Below, piece by piece: positions 27,866-36,803 of a DNA stretch of 64,000 nucleotides. Both the position numbers and the translations under genes were made by a program. This DNA comes from Sutcliffiella horikoshii. GTDB lineage: Bacteria > Bacillota > Bacilli > Bacillales > Bacillaceae_I. Position 1 is the stretch's first letter. Each line of letters opens with the position of its first letter. The notes beneath the pieces are model-generated. The model was not told the origin of the DNA. It worked only from the letters and a program-made list of their open reading frames with translations, and searched no databases. The stretch is taken from the NCBI RefSeq assembly GCF_008180725.1, contig NZ_VTEV01000012.1, positions 1 through 64,000 on the forward strand, read 5' to 3'.

Positions 27866-28375
27866 TTAGAGTCCAGTCACAAACAACTTAACCTCCTGAG
27901 AATCTTGAGAAAGCTTAACTTTCTTTTCAAATACAAACCCTAGCTTTTCAAGCAGTTTAACGGAACTATGGTTATCTAAAGAAGTAATAGCCACTATCCG
28001 ATTTAGGCCTATAACTTCTTTTCCGTATTTCATTACAGCTGAGGCTGCCTCGTAAGCATATCCTTTTGACCAATACTTAGGAAGGAATGCAAAACCAATA
28101 TCCACATCATCTAAGGACTCTCTTTTAATAAGACCACAGATCCCGATTGGAATTCCATCCCCTTTCAATTCGGTTAAGTAGAGACCAAAGCCCAATCGTT
28201 CATACATGTCACAAGGTCCATTTAAAATATAATCCCTCGCATCTCCCAGGGTCCTCACCCCCTTGTCTCCGATATACTTTAGCCATGAGGGCTCATTTAA
28301 AAGCTCCAGTATAAACTTTGCATCATTAGATGAAAGTCTTCGGAGCACTAGTCGTTCCGTTTCTAGAACCTTCAA
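27866..28375 (-). CDS. GNAT acetyltransferase (RimJ/RimL-like)
   Basis: A 169-residue N-acetyltransferase that transfers acetyl from acetyl-CoA to an amine. It has the RimJ-type start LETERLVLRRLSSNDA, motif B region FAFLPKYWSKGYAYEAASAVMKYG (acetyl-CoA pyrophosphate loop) and NRIVAITSLDNHSSVKLLEKLGFVFE, the usual C-terminal strand and helix. The substrate cannot be told. The start is TTG, preceded by GGGTGTG. It stands 28 bp downstream of the CorA gene on the same strand and may share its transcript. Confidence 0.88.
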   Translation of the reverse strand: MKVLETERLVLRRLSSNDAKFILELLNEPSWLKYIGDKGVRTLGDARDYILNGPCDMYERLGFGLYLTELKGDGIPIGICGLIKRESLDDVDIGFAFLPKYWSKGYAYEAASAVMKYGKEVIGLNRIVAITSLDNHSSVKLLEKLGFVFEKKVKLSQDSQEVKLFVTGL

Positions 28376-28403
28376 GTAAACACACCCTTATCCTTCAATT
28401 GCC

Positions 28404-29363
28404 TTACTTAAACCAACCCTTCCACCTAAACCAAATATACAAGCCGATTCCCATGACGACCATGACTCCAAGCGCGATAAAGTACCCATATCTATAGGTC
28501 AGCTCCGGCATATATTGAAAATTCATCCCGTAAATCCCTGCAATAAAAGTCAGTGGTGCGAAGATGGAAGTGATGATGGTAAGGACCTTCATGACATTGT
28601 TGGCTTGATGGGAGTTTAAGGAAAGGTAATTATCCCGAATGTCCGCCGTCAATTCCCGGTTGGAGGTAACCATGTCAGATAGCTTCAGGAGATGATCATA
28701 AATATCCGCGAAGTACTCTTTCCTTTTCATGACCCCATCCAGGCGATGCGTATTGAGCATGCGGTACAACAAATCCCGCATAGGGTTGATCGTATGTCGC
28801 AGGTCCAATAAGGAATACCTCGTATCGAACAGCTCGTCCATCAGCTGATTCATCGATTTATCTTGCGTGTTGTCCTCAATTTTGTCCAACTGGTCCTCTA
28901 ACTTATATAGCAATGGAAAATAATTATCCACGATGTCGTCGAGAATTTCATAAAACACATAATACTCATCCCAGTTTTCCACGTCTTTAGGTGGCTTGTC
29001 CAGGCTCTTCCACACCGCATCCACCTCTTTAGAAGGTGCCTGATGAAAACTCACCACATAATTTTCCCCTAGAAAAAAATTCACTTCCTCTTTATGAAGC
29101 TCGTCTTCCTTTTGTTGAATACTGTGCGTCACGAAAAACGTATGATCCTCATAATGATCAAGCTTTGGCCGCTGCAATCTATGTATGCAATCCTCTATCG
29201 CCAATGGGTGGAAGTGGAAAGTACTGTCTAAATGTTTAATTTCCTCTTCTGACGGCTCGTTGAAGTCAACCCAGATCCATTTATAGGCGTTTCTATTGAG
29301 GTTTTCAATGGTTATATCTTTTTTGATTTGATGATCTCTTGTCATTCCGGCAATTCTTATCAT
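28404..29363 (-). CDS. corA: CorA-family magnesium/divalent cation channel
   Basis: A pentameric Mg2+ (or Co2+, Zn2+) channel of the cell membrane. The 319-residue protein has a long cytoplasmic N-terminal domain with acidic helices and two C-terminal membrane segments. The selectivity motif YGMNF lies between them, in TFIAGIYGMNFQYMPEL, and the tail ends FRWKGWFK. The length matches B. subtilis YfjQ. I chose the ATG at 29,363, which follows GAGGGGAAG by 6 nt; a GTG-started frame to 29,378 would contain that site. Confidence 0.93.
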   Translation of the reverse strand: MIRIAGMTRDHQIKKDITIENLNRNAYKWIWVDFNEPSEEEIKHLDSTFHFHPLAIEDCIHRLQRPKLDHYEDHTFFVTHSIQQKEDELHKEEVNFFLGENYVVSFHQAPSKEVDAVWKSLDKPPKDVENWDEYYVFYEILDDIVDNYFPLLYKLEDQLDKIEDNTQDKSMNQLMDELFDTRYSLLDLRHTINPMRDLLYRMLNTHRLDGVMKRKEYFADIYDHLLKLSDMVTSNRELTADIRDNYLSLNSHQANNVMKVLTIITSIFAPLTFIAGIYGMNFQYMPELTYRYGYFIALGVMVVMGIGLYIWFRWKGWFK

Positions 29364-29437
29364 TTGGCTTCCCCTCACATTCGTATAGGGTTTTTATACC
29401 CTGTTTTGTGTGGTTTTAAAAGTGAGGAGGATGTAAT

Positions 29438-29698
29438 CTAAATATAGGTTTCTACAATATTAGCATCTTCTCCAGCTTGTTTAGGGACAAGGGAAAAATT
29501 TTCCGGAATCTCCTTTCTAATGGCATCCAAAGTAGTTCTCATCAGAATTATGGGTGTCGGTTTATTCACATCGAAGAGTCTCGCCACGAACATTCCTTTG
29601 TAATCAGTGGGGCTATTGTAAATACAGATAATGGGCATGGCATACTCTTTCATATTAATTTCACTAAAAGAATTGATTAATTGGTCTTTTGTTTGCAT
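29438..29698 (-). CDS. small conserved hypothetical protein
   Basis: An 86-residue soluble protein, MQTKDQLINSFSEINMKEYA at the start, with a beta-rich middle (IICIYNSPTDYKGMFVARLF) and ENFSLVPKQ near the end. No catalytic motif, membrane segment or cysteine pair is visible. The ribosome binding site AAGGAGG lies 6 nt before the ATG, and codon use looks native, so it should be expressed. I do not recognise a function. Confidence 0.72.
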   Translation of the reverse strand: MQTKDQLINSFSEINMKEYAMPIICIYNSPTDYKGMFVARLFDVNKPTPIILMRTTLDAIRKEIPENFSLVPKQAGEDANIVETYI

Positions 29699-29854
29699 AG
29701 TGATCCTCCTTTATGTTTTTACGTTCGGCAGCTGATGAATCGACTCCCGAATTTAGTTGTAAAGTAAAATTATCTTTATCATACCGTTATTTTTTCATCA
29801 GAAAAAGAGTTGTTTTTTAAATTGTTTTATTTTTCTGTCACTTAAACTTATAAG

Positions 29855-29887
29855 AAAAGGCAGTCCCGTTACAAGGACCGCCCTTTT
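29855..29887 (-). terminator. subtilase gene terminator
   Basis: On the minus strand AAAAGGGCGGTCC pairs with GGGACTGCCTTTT (one mismatch), followed by CTTATA. It lies just after the stop at 29,892. Confidence 0.82.
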
Positions 29888-29891
29888 CTAC

Positions 29892-32800
29892 TTATGGAGT
29901 TATTCCTAAGGCTTTCTTAATAGATTCAATTGTTTTTCCTTCCGCTTCTGCTTCCGGGTTTGGCGTATCCAATACAAAATCATTTTCACTTAAATAATAC
30001 TTCTCAAGAAGATTAAAGTCTTTTGCGTCTGTTAGGCCATCGAAATTGATATCTGTGTCTCTATAGTCTGTACCCCAATGCTTTTCTACTAAAATTGCAT
30101 CATGGATATCTATTGCATTATCTTTGTTGATATCTCCTGGTTTTGATACTGCTGGCCTATAAATAATAAATTCACCTATATCAATACCATTTTCTTTCCG
30201 TCCTACTTCAAGCGGTGTATAGGTTGTGTAATGTCCAGGTATATCAATCACCACTGTATACTTTGTCTCCGTTACCGGCAATTTATCAAAATATAGTCTA
30301 CCATTGGACTCAAGTCTTGCAGGATACGAATTCCCTTTTGCATCTACTACACTTATCGCTGCACCTACTTTGGAGTAATCTCTACTGTAATCAAACCTAC
30401 CTGCATCAGTAAGGAACCCTTCAGCACCTAAGAATCCTGCATCCACATTTGAGAAAGATGGATAGATTGGATGAGCACCGATTCTCGTTGTCAATCTAGG
30501 GCCTCCATTTACCTGCGTGGTACTGACACTGCTAAATATTGGAGAATATGCGTTCTTGAATTCGTTTGCAGTAGTGTCGACTGTTACTTCAAAAAGTGCA
30601 ACATCACCTGATAGACCTTCTCCAGGAATGGAAATATCGATCACTGACTTTGTTGTTCCGGGCTTTGTGGTGGTTTCAACCAACTCAGATCCTTCCGGAA
30701 GGCCATCTGCAAGTTTGAAGTTCACCGGAGCATCCAGAAATTTGTCACTATAATAGAAGTTCAACGAAAAGTCATGCGCTTTTTCTAGGTTGTTAGCATA
30801 AAACGTATAGGTGATCACATCACCCATTTGATACGATTCTTTATCCGGTTTGGCAAACACATATTGGGTTCCTTCTTTTGCATAATATACAACCTTTGGA
30901 ACTGCTGTGTTTCCTGCATAATCCGCCCCTAAATATTGAATCTGTGTGAAGTTTCCACTAATATTTACTTCTTTTACGAACTTCCCATTCTCATCGACAT
31001 CCGCTCTAAAACTTGGTCCGTTTGGTCCGTACCACAAATTACTACTTGCTTGAGTTAGCGAAATGCCTGCAGATTGAGCCGCTTTCATCTCGTTATCCAT
31101 TATTGTTCCTGAGATAGTAACTGTACTTTGACCTTCTGGCAGTTCGACAATCGGAAGATCTCCTGTCGGCATAGCGTTTGTATTGTCAAACTTCACTATA
31201 GGCGCGCCATTTTCAAGACTGATCAGTGATGACTTCTCAAATTGCTTCCCATTTTTTGCTGTTCCAATCATTTTCACTTCATAGATGCCGTCTTCCGCTC
31301 TGACCTTCGTATAACTGATCGGCTTCTTTTCATGGCCAGTAAACGGGAAGTAATATCCGGCAAATCCTTCTGTAATGTAGTAATAGTAATCAATAGCTGC
31401 GCTTGTTGCATTAACGGAAGTAATCCATCCCAACTCTTCCTTCGTATCAGGATCTACAAGTACCCAATCCAATCTTTCCATTGGCGAATTCAAGATAAAG
31501 TCCAGGTCAGTTGCTTTTCTGCTGTATGGATTGTTCACTCGATCCGTTGAAATGCTTGGTGTATAGACTTTAAAGAAACCAATACCCTCTTCCACTACTT
31601 TCGCTCCAAATGGAATGCGATAAGTTTCTTCTGAATCTTTTTTATTCTTAATCACAATATAACCTTCGTACGTACCTTTTTGAGCTGTTTTTGGAATGGT
31701 TAGAATCGCATTAATGCGTTCTTCTTTATTTTTTTTCACTTTTATTGAGCTAGGGACACTCAATTTCACTCCGTTTTCCACTGCATCTAGAGAGCCTGAC
31801 GCTGCAGCTCCAACATTATATTCTACTGAAATTTCATATTTATTGTTTTTCTTACTGTTATTGGTTATCGATAGACCAGTCGTTTTTTCAATCTGTTCAT
31901 CCCCCATAGGTACGAAGCCAAAGCTAAGTCCACCAGTCTGTTCAGGGATTAGGATTTCTTCTCCGTTTTCAATAAATGTTGTTTCATCAAGTACAGAAAT
32001 GAGCGTATCAGAGTGAATGGCCTGGTATGGATCCACTCTTCCAGCTCCTACCTCATATACACTGTATTGATTTTGTAAGGGATCTGCTGTATTCATCAAT
32101 AATGATTTAATATCGCCTGGTGTATAATCAGGGTTTGATTCAAGCAATAGGGCTGCCACCCCTGCCACTAGAGGCGAAGCCATGGACGTTCCAGATAACC
32201 TCTGGTAGGCATAAGAATAATCCGAAGCATCCTCTTTATTTTGCATATACGACGGGACGGTTGAGAGAATATTGACACCAGGTGCCGTTACTTCAGGTTT
32301 GATATCATACAGCGTTCCGGAAGGTCCTTTTGAACTGAAAGAAGCAAGTTCGTCACCGCTGATTTCAGCCGTGCCCATTTCTCCAAGTGTAACTGTTGGA
32401 TTCCCTTGTTCAAACATTTCTTTAACAGCTAAACCATCCTCATTCGTTAAAGAAAAGGTCGGAATGTTAGTATTGTTTTCTCCCAGATAGTGAGGAATAT
32501 GGCCTTCTTCAGGATTTGTGTTATAAATCACTACCCCAACAGCACCATTTTGTTTTGCATATTCCATCTTTTCAATCAGAGCATAGGATCCACGGACAAC
32601 AAAAGCAACTTTCCCAGCTACATCTTTGCCGTTGTAGTCAGCTGGTCCACCCTCTCCCACATCTACCATTTCATAGTTCTTTCCTTCCAACTTGCTGAAC
32701 TCATCTGTCCATTTGTTGGTCATTAACTGTAATACTCCTTGGTGCTGCTGACCTGATACAGTGAATCCTCCGCCATACGTTATGACAAAGGAAGGTGCAG

Positions 32801-33992
32801 AACTTGCCCCTACCGTCAAAGCGAGTGCCGCCGCTCCAGGAGAACCAAGGGTACTGTTTCCTAAATCACCTGAATTACCTGCTGCAACCACCGCGGTAAC
32901 TCCGCTTAACACTGCATTATTAACTGCAAGGCTGGATGCATCAAGCGGGTTGTTCGTCTGAGCTCCTAAAGATAGATTGATAACATCCATTCCATCTGCA
33001 ACCGCGCGGTCAATACCTGCTATTGTCGCACTGTTCATACCGCTGCCATAAGGGCCTAACACACGATAGACATTCAGCTCGGCGTCCGGTGCAATCCCCA
33101 ACACTTTGTAGTCAGAATCATTGGTTGCCTGTCCTACAATTGTTCCAGACACATGTGTGCCATGATTAGTATAATAGGAGTTTCCTTGGTAGGTTTCCGG
33201 ATAACCTTTTGCTGCCTTCCAATCTTCATACGTTGTTTCCATTGGATCATCATCATTATCTACAAAATCATATCCACCTTTATAAGCTTCTTTTAAGTCC
33301 GGATGATTGTAATCAATCCCCGTGTCTATGACTCCGATCTTGACTCCTTCACCGGTAAATCCTTCTTTATGTAACTTATCGATGTTCAAAAAAGGAATAC
33401 TCTCTACTTTTGTTGTTGCTCCTTCTTCTCCATCAGCTTTAGGCGGAGGCGCAAGTTGTACTTCAAGCTCACTGTAAACCGCCTTAACCACTTCAGATTC
33501 AAGGAGAGTTTTAACTTCATTCGCAGGAAGTGTAATGGTTACTCCATTTAGTGCCGTTTTATATTCATATTTGATTTCATACGGATCTTTCGAGGATTTT
33601 TCCTTCTTCTTTATTTTTGTTTGTAGATCTTTTTTGAACTTCTTGTGAGATTCTTCGACCTTTTCGGACGCTGCTTCTAATGAGACTTTTTCCCCTTTAA
33701 GGGATTTCTGGAATTGTTCAGCCTTTGCAGGGAGCTGATCAAACTCTACAATTACCGTTACCTCTTCAGTACTCTCTAAATCTATGTCCCTAGAAAGCTG
33801 TAACCCTCTTAAAGATCGGTTCACTTCTAGGTTTTCCAAGGCTTCTCTCTGTTCTTGTGAGAGATTTGCTAAGATGTTTACTGCACTAGATTGAGATTGT
33901 GCATGTCCAATAGATTGAGAGCTAAAAGGTGCCATTGCTCCTACAATCAGACCGACACTCAAGGCTGTCTTTAAATACTTACCCTTGTTCAT
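29892..33992 (-). CDS. secreted S8 subtilase with PA and dockerin-like domains
   Basis: A 1366-residue extracellular serine protease of the lactocepin/Vpr group. It has a signal peptide, then an inhibitor I9 prodomain (about 60-190). The S8 catalytic domain has Asp in GVIDTGIDYNHPD (near 223), His in NHGTHVSGT (near 278) and Ser in LSGTSMASPLVAG (near 605). A PA insert lies near 430-560 (KVAFVVRGSYALIEK). Fn3-like and other beta domains follow. Near 1285-1340 two EF-hand-like loops, DINKDNAIDIHD and DINFDGLTDAKD, form a dockerin-like module. Dockerins bind cohesins, but none is seen here, so the module may only bind calcium. No sorting signal, so it is probably released. A single-gene unit with its own terminator. 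Confidence 0.92.
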   Translation of the reverse strand: MNKGKYLKTALSVGLIVGAMAPFSSQSIGHAQSQSSAVNILANLSQEQREALENLEVNRSLRGLQLSRDIDLESTEEVTVIVEFDQLPAKAEQFQKSLKGEKVSLEAASEKVEESHKKFKKDLQTKIKKKEKSSKDPYEIKYEYKTALNGVTITLPANEVKTLLESEVVKAVYSELEVQLAPPPKADGEEGATTKVESIPFLNIDKLHKEGFTGEGVKIGVIDTGIDYNHPDLKEAYKGGYDFVDNDDDPMETTYEDWKAAKGYPETYQGNSYYTNHGTHVSGTIVGQATNDSDYKVLGIAPDAELNVYRVLGPYGSGMNSATIAGIDRAVADGMDVINLSLGAQTNNPLDASSLAVNNAVLSGVTAVVAAGNSGDLGNSTLGSPGAAALALTVGASSAPSFVITYGGGFTVSGQQHQGVLQLMTNKWTDEFSKLEGKNYEMVDVGEGGPADYNGKDVAGKVAFVVRGSYALIEKMEYAKQNGAVGVVIYNTNPEEGHIPHYLGENNTNIPTFSLTNEDGLAVKEMFEQGNPTVTLGEMGTAEISGDELASFSSKGPSGTLYDIKPEVTAPGVNILSTVPSYMQNKEDASDYSYAYQRLSGTSMASPLVAGVAALLLESNPDYTPGDIKSLLMNTADPLQNQYSVYEVGAGRVDPYQAIHSDTLISVLDETTFIENGEEILIPEQTGGLSFGFVPMGDEQIEKTTGLSITNNSKKNNKYEISVEYNVGAAASGSLDAVENGVKLSVPSSIKVKKNKEERINAILTIPKTAQKGTYEGYIVIKNKKDSEETYRIPFGAKVVEEGIGFFKVYTPSISTDRVNNPYSRKATDLDFILNSPMERLDWVLVDPDTKEELGWITSVNATSAAIDYYYYITEGFAGYYFPFTGHEKKPISYTKVRAEDGIYEVKMIGTAKNGKQFEKSSLISLENGAPIVKFDNTNAMPTGDLPIVELPEGQSTVTISGTIMDNEMKAAQSAGISLTQASSNLWYGPNGPSFRADVDENGKFVKEVNISGNFTQIQYLGADYAGNTAVPKVVYYAKEGTQYVFAKPDKESYQMGDVITYTFYANNLEKAHDFSLNFYYSDKFLDAPVNFKLADGLPEGSELVETTTKPGTTKSVIDISIPGEGLSGDVALFEVTVDTTANEFKNAYSPIFSSVSTTQVNGGPRLTTRIGAHPIYPSFSNVDAGFLGAEGFLTDAGRFDYSRDYSKVGAAISVVDAKGNSYPARLESNGRLYFDKLPVTETKYTVVIDIPGHYTTYTPLEVGRKENGIDIGEFIIYRPAVSKPGDINKDNAIDIHDAILVEKHWGTDYRDTDINFDGLTDAKDFNLLEKYYLSENDFVLDTPNPEAEAEGKTIESIKKALGITP

Positions 33993-34173
33993 GTATTCAT
34001 CCCCATTTCATCCTGTTTGAATTAATTATAAAACCATCACTTTGGGACTGTCATTTGGGGGATTTTATAGGGTATTTCGCTAGAGTTCGATACTGATGCA
34101 CATCTTGAAACTCAGTAATATCAGGCATTGCCGGTTATTTAGATACTCTAATTAATGCGAATAGTTATTTAGG

Positions 34174-34680
34174 TCTAGGTATTTAGAATTATAATAGTTG
34201 GGATATTATTTTTGAAAATTTAGTTTTTTTGATTTTGGTACATGGTTTGGGAAAATTGCTAGACATAATTTACAATTTGAATTTTGAATGGAGAGATGTA
34301 AGGGGACGGTTCTCCTGCTTTGTTAAAAGTGCAGAATCGTCCCACCGCTTTCTGTGGGGTTTTAAAGTAGCGTACACTGCCTACAAAAAATCAAACAGGC
34401 ACTTAATGGAGTTATAGGTTATACACTAGAGGGAAAGGAGTGTCAGCTATGCCTTGGCATCAGAAAATTCCTCACTTAATCAATCAGCCTATTGGCGTCT
34501 CGTTTTTAGATGGCACAGGAACTTCAGGGGTGTTATGTGGAACCACTAACGGAAAGCTTTTAGTAATGGAATACCTATACCATTCACAATTCGCCTTAAA
34601 GCAATATGATATGAATACGGTACAGGATATACATGGGTACCCGGGGTGTTAGGGTCAGCGGTTTTGGGGATGAGGGTGTT
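34174..34680 (+). repeat. segmental duplication, copy 1 (contains DUF2642 gene)
   Basis: From CTAGGTATTTAGAATTAT onward this stretch matches 37,966-38,395, with insertions and deletions in the leader and near identity over the gene. It includes a hairpin of the GGGGACGGTTCT type (34,301-34,345). A second such hairpin follows at 34,690-34,745. The remaining part of 33,993-34,448 shows nothing else. Confidence 0.85.
34449..34652 (+). CDS. DUF2642 (YuzF-like) protein, shortened copy
   Basis: A 67-residue protein starting MPWHQKIPHLINQPIGVSF, with the small beta-rich pattern of the DUF2642 family (GVLCGTTNGKLLVMEYLYHSQFALKQYD). Members are small proteins seen in Bacillus; the function is unknown. 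AAAGGAGTG lies 6 nt before the ATG. A near-identical copy at 38,165 continues for seven more codons; here a C-to-A change makes TCG into TAG after GYPGC. The reading is otherwise intact. Confidence 0.75.
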   Translation: MPWHQKIPHLINQPIGVSFLDGTGTSGVLCGTTNGKLLVMEYLYHSQFALKQYDMNTVQDIHGYPGC

Positions 34681-34766
34681 TTTTTAGCAAGGGGACGGTT
34701 CTGTGCTTCCTTAGACTTTAAAGAAAGGGCAGAACAGTCCCAACCTTCCAAACAGAAAACCTGAAA

Positions 34767-35189
34767 TCATTCTACATGCTCTAATTCTTCTAATCTTTTG
34801 TTTGTTAAAAAACTAATCTGGTAGATATTATCCTTACTTTCTACCCAATAATCATACGTAACCTCTGGTTCACTATCAAAAACAACACCAATATAGTATG
34901 GGTTTCGTTGTTTATAGCCGTCCTTACGGTGAGGAACAGTGGTAATCGTCCATTCTTCATCTGGATAACGCTCTTCTAAGTATGGTCTTAGTAATTGCAC
35001 CTTCTTCTCAATCTGTGTATCAATCCAAAAAGGACGAGCTACAAAGAATATACAATAAGCTACCAATATAACCGAGGCTAATAACCAACCGGTCTTTCGC
35101 CATCTTCCTTTTAGAAAGAGTGCCAGAATTAGGATTGAGAAAATTATGCCCACGACAAACATTAATTCTATTATTTCTGTTGGATGCAT
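34767..35189 (-). CDS. membrane-anchored hypothetical protein
   Basis: A 140-residue protein with two N-terminal membrane segments (about 5-25 and 32-52, with GRWRKTG between) and an extracytoplasmic or cytoplasmic domain of about 85 residues. That domain contains WTITTVPHRKDGYKQRNPYYIGVVFDSEPEVTYDYWV, similar in style to PepSY-like or DUF3139-type small domains of Bacillus membrane proteins. The ATG at 35,189 follows AAAGGAGG. Function unknown. Confidence 0.72.
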   Translation of the reverse strand: MHPTEIIELMFVVGIIFSILILALFLKGRWRKTGWLLASVILVAYCIFFVARPFWIDTQIEKKVQLLRPYLEERYPDEEWTITTVPHRKDGYKQRNPYYIGVVFDSEPEVTYDYWVESKDNIYQISFLTNKRLEELEHVE

Positions 35190-35276
35190 GAAACGTATCC
35201 TCCTTTCCTTAGGACTGCCAAGCATCGGGACTTCTATGCTTCATTAGTAGTTTTATGGGAACTTATCTAAGAGGAA

Positions 35277-35312
35277 ATAAAAAAATCCCGTTTCACTATT
35301 CGAAAAGGGATT
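35277..35312 (-). terminator. terminator of the Excalibur lipoprotein gene
   Basis: On the minus strand AATCCC pairs with GGGATT and is followed by TTTTTTTA. It lies 20 bp past the stop at 35,332. Confidence 0.75.
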
Positions 35313-35331
35313 ATTGCTTAGAAAAATGATA

Positions 35332-35682
35332 CTACCTTTCACATGCAAAATTATCTTTATCTCTATCCATCTTAGGTTGATAGGCTGGATGATCAGAAGC
35401 TACGCCATTTGGATATTTCTTTCTAAGTTCAGTACAATTTGCAAAGACCTCTACCCCTGAACTTGAAGGCGCTTCTGCCTCCGCTTTAGCTGCTGCTTCT
35501 GCCTCCGCTTTAGCTGCTGCTTCTGCCTCTGCTTTAGCTGCTGCTTCTGCCTCTGCTTTGTCCTCAGAACGCTTTTCCTCAATCTTTTCCTCTACTTGTG
35601 AGGTATTCGAACTTTCAGATGAACAAGCAACTAAACTAATAATCAAAAATAAAGATGATAAACCTACTAAATACTTTTTCAA
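35332..35682 (-). CDS. lipoprotein with Excalibur calcium-binding domain
   Basis: A 116-residue lipoprotein. A lipobox (IISLVAC, Cys near residue 20) would anchor it to the outer face of the membrane. A charged coiled linker contains about four copies of AEAEAAAK. The C-terminal Excalibur domain (VFANCTELRKKYPNGV, then MDRDKDNFACER) holds the paired Cys and the DxDxD-type calcium site. It is probably a surface protein. The start is uncertain: a TTG at 35,682, 7 nt after GGGGGA, is preferred over a TTG five codons earlier. The linker repeats are near-identical in DNA and could change in copy number. Confidence 0.82.
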   Translation of the reverse strand: MKKYLVGLSSLFLIISLVACSSESSNTSQVEEKIEEKRSEDKAEAEAAAKAEAEAAAKAEAEAAAKAEAEAPSSSGVEVFANCTELRKKYPNGVASDHPAYQPKMDRDKDNFACER

Positions 35683-35750
35683 TTCCCTATCCCCCAAAAT
35701 AATTTTCCTATTATTTGAGGCTGGGACATAAGTGCTTTAGTCTAAATAAA

Positions 35751-35798
35751 ACCCGAACTAATTTGAATTTTTAAATCAAATTAGTTCGGGTCTTTTTT
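35751..35798 (+). terminator. 15-bp hairpin with T-run inside the composite repeat
   Basis: ACCCGAACTAATTTG (35,751-35,765) pairs perfectly with 35,777-35,791 and is followed by TTTTTT on the plus strand. It would stop rightward transcription entering from either side of the repeat. Confidence 0.8.
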
Positions 35799-35831
35799 CG
35801 AAGTATTCGTTTAGTTTTTAGGTTACACCAG

Positions 35832-35958
35832 CGGTTGATTGGAGTGCAAGACACGAAGACTCCTGCGGGAGAAGTGGCTAATGTGAGACCCCGCAAGCAA
35901 AGCCGAGGAGGCTCACGGGTCACCCGCGGAAAGCGAAGTCTTGCGGGAAAATCAATAG
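35832..35958. repeat. dispersed ~130-bp repeat, copy b (inverted)
   Basis: It runs from TTGATTGGAGTGCAAG to GGAAAATCAA, with AAGCCGAGGAGGCTCACGGG inside: the reverse orientation of copies a, c and d. Confidence 0.85.
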
Positions 35959-36177
35959 CGGTATTTAGAGCCGGTACCTATATTGTTCGTCTTTTATTAT
36001 CATCTTTTAGTTTTGTCCCAGCCTCTATTTACTTAATTAAGAAAAAAATTATACAACCTTGAAAAGGGGTTAGGTTTTACTATAAATCTTACCGGTTGCA
36101 CTTAGGCTCATCATTTTAACTGTTATCAGCCCCATAGATAGCCAAATCCTGTAGTCAAAGACAAAAATATAAACTTG

Positions 36178-36201
36178 CATCAGCCCATTGGAGTCTCTTT
36201 T
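36178..36201 (+). pseudogene. relic of a third DUF2642 gene
   Basis: CATCAGCCCATTGGAGTCTC matches the intact copy at 38,165 (AATCAGCCCATCGGAGTCTC) over about 24 bp; nothing else of the gene remains. The ~190-bp repeat copy 1 starts 6 bp later. Confidence 0.5.
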
Positions 36202-36206
36202 GTAAG

Positions 36207-36392
36207 ATTCAGAGGGACGGTCCTTTTCTTCCCTATTTTACGGTATTTTTAGAATGGATTGACTAGTGAGGTATTCACTCCTTTCCAATATAGTTGTTAA
36301 AAACTATTTAGACGTATCTATCTAGTGCAAGTATTTCGTGATTTCCACTAATTATAGAAAGAAAAGAAGCAGAGGTCCGTCCCCTGCTTCTT
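36207..36392. repeat. ~190-bp repeat with inverted ends, copy 1
   Basis: It begins ATTCAGAGGGACGGTCC and ends AGAGGTCCGTCCCCTGCTTC, so the ends can pair; the interior includes ATGGATTGACTAG. It matches 37,774-37,963 throughout in the same orientation. The two copies bracket the two small genes at 36,445 and 36,804. Confidence 0.85.
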
Positions 36393-36400
36393 TGTTACAC

Positions 36401-36444
36401 AAAAATCTCTTCACCTTATAAGATTTAAAGGTGAAGAGATTTTT
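36401..36444 (-). terminator. terminator after the 112-aa gene
   Basis: A 17-bp stem, AAAAATCTCTTCACCTT (36,401-36,417) with 36,428-36,444, is followed by a T-run on the minus strand. It abuts the stop codon. Confidence 0.9.
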
Positions 36445-36783
36445 TTATTTTAATTTTGTTTCTAATATTAGTATAGGCTTATCGTTTAAATTTGAAATAT
36501 CATAAACAAAAAATGAATTGTTTATGGTGTTCAACTCAAGAAGGAAAACAGAGTCTCCACGGTTTAAATAAGAATAAAATGTACCTTCATTATTTCCATT
36601 ATGTGTAGTAACTTCAGTCCCATTAAATATATTTGAATCTAGTGAAGTAATAACTTTTTCTATGGAATTACTAGTATAAGTAGTTTGTTGTTTAAATATA
36701 TTCAAAAGATTGTAAAGAAACAGGGTTGTTATTATTAAGAAAATACTAGAAAGTATAATAATACTCTTTTGGAAGTTAGACAC
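36445..36783 (-). CDS. small membrane-anchored hypothetical protein
   Basis: A 112-residue protein with one N-terminal membrane segment (about 8-28, IIILSSIFLIITTLFLYNLL) and an outside domain of about 80 residues. It looks like a competence- or immunity-type small protein, but I do not recognise it. The start is GTG. It follows the 272-codon secreted gene after 20 bp and ends at a strong terminator, so the two form a transcription unit. AT-rich codon use suggests accessory DNA. Confidence 0.68.
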   Translation of the reverse strand: MSNFQKSIIILSSIFLIITTLFLYNLLNIFKQQTTYTSNSIEKVITSLDSNIFNGTEVTTHNGNNEGTFYSYLNRGDSVFLLELNTINNSFFVYDISNLNDKPILILETKLK

Positions 36784-36803
36784 TTTTTCACCATTCCTAT
36801 AAG

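Larger units (their letters stand above)
35717..36025. repeat. composite repeat bounded by GAGGCTGGGAC inverted ends
   Basis: GAGGCTGGGAC (35,717-35,727) and its exact complement (36,015-36,025) bound 309 bp. Inside lie a strong plus-strand terminator hairpin and an inverted copy of the ~130-bp dispersed repeat, so this is one repeat nested in another. Nothing in it is coding. Confidence 0.78.
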
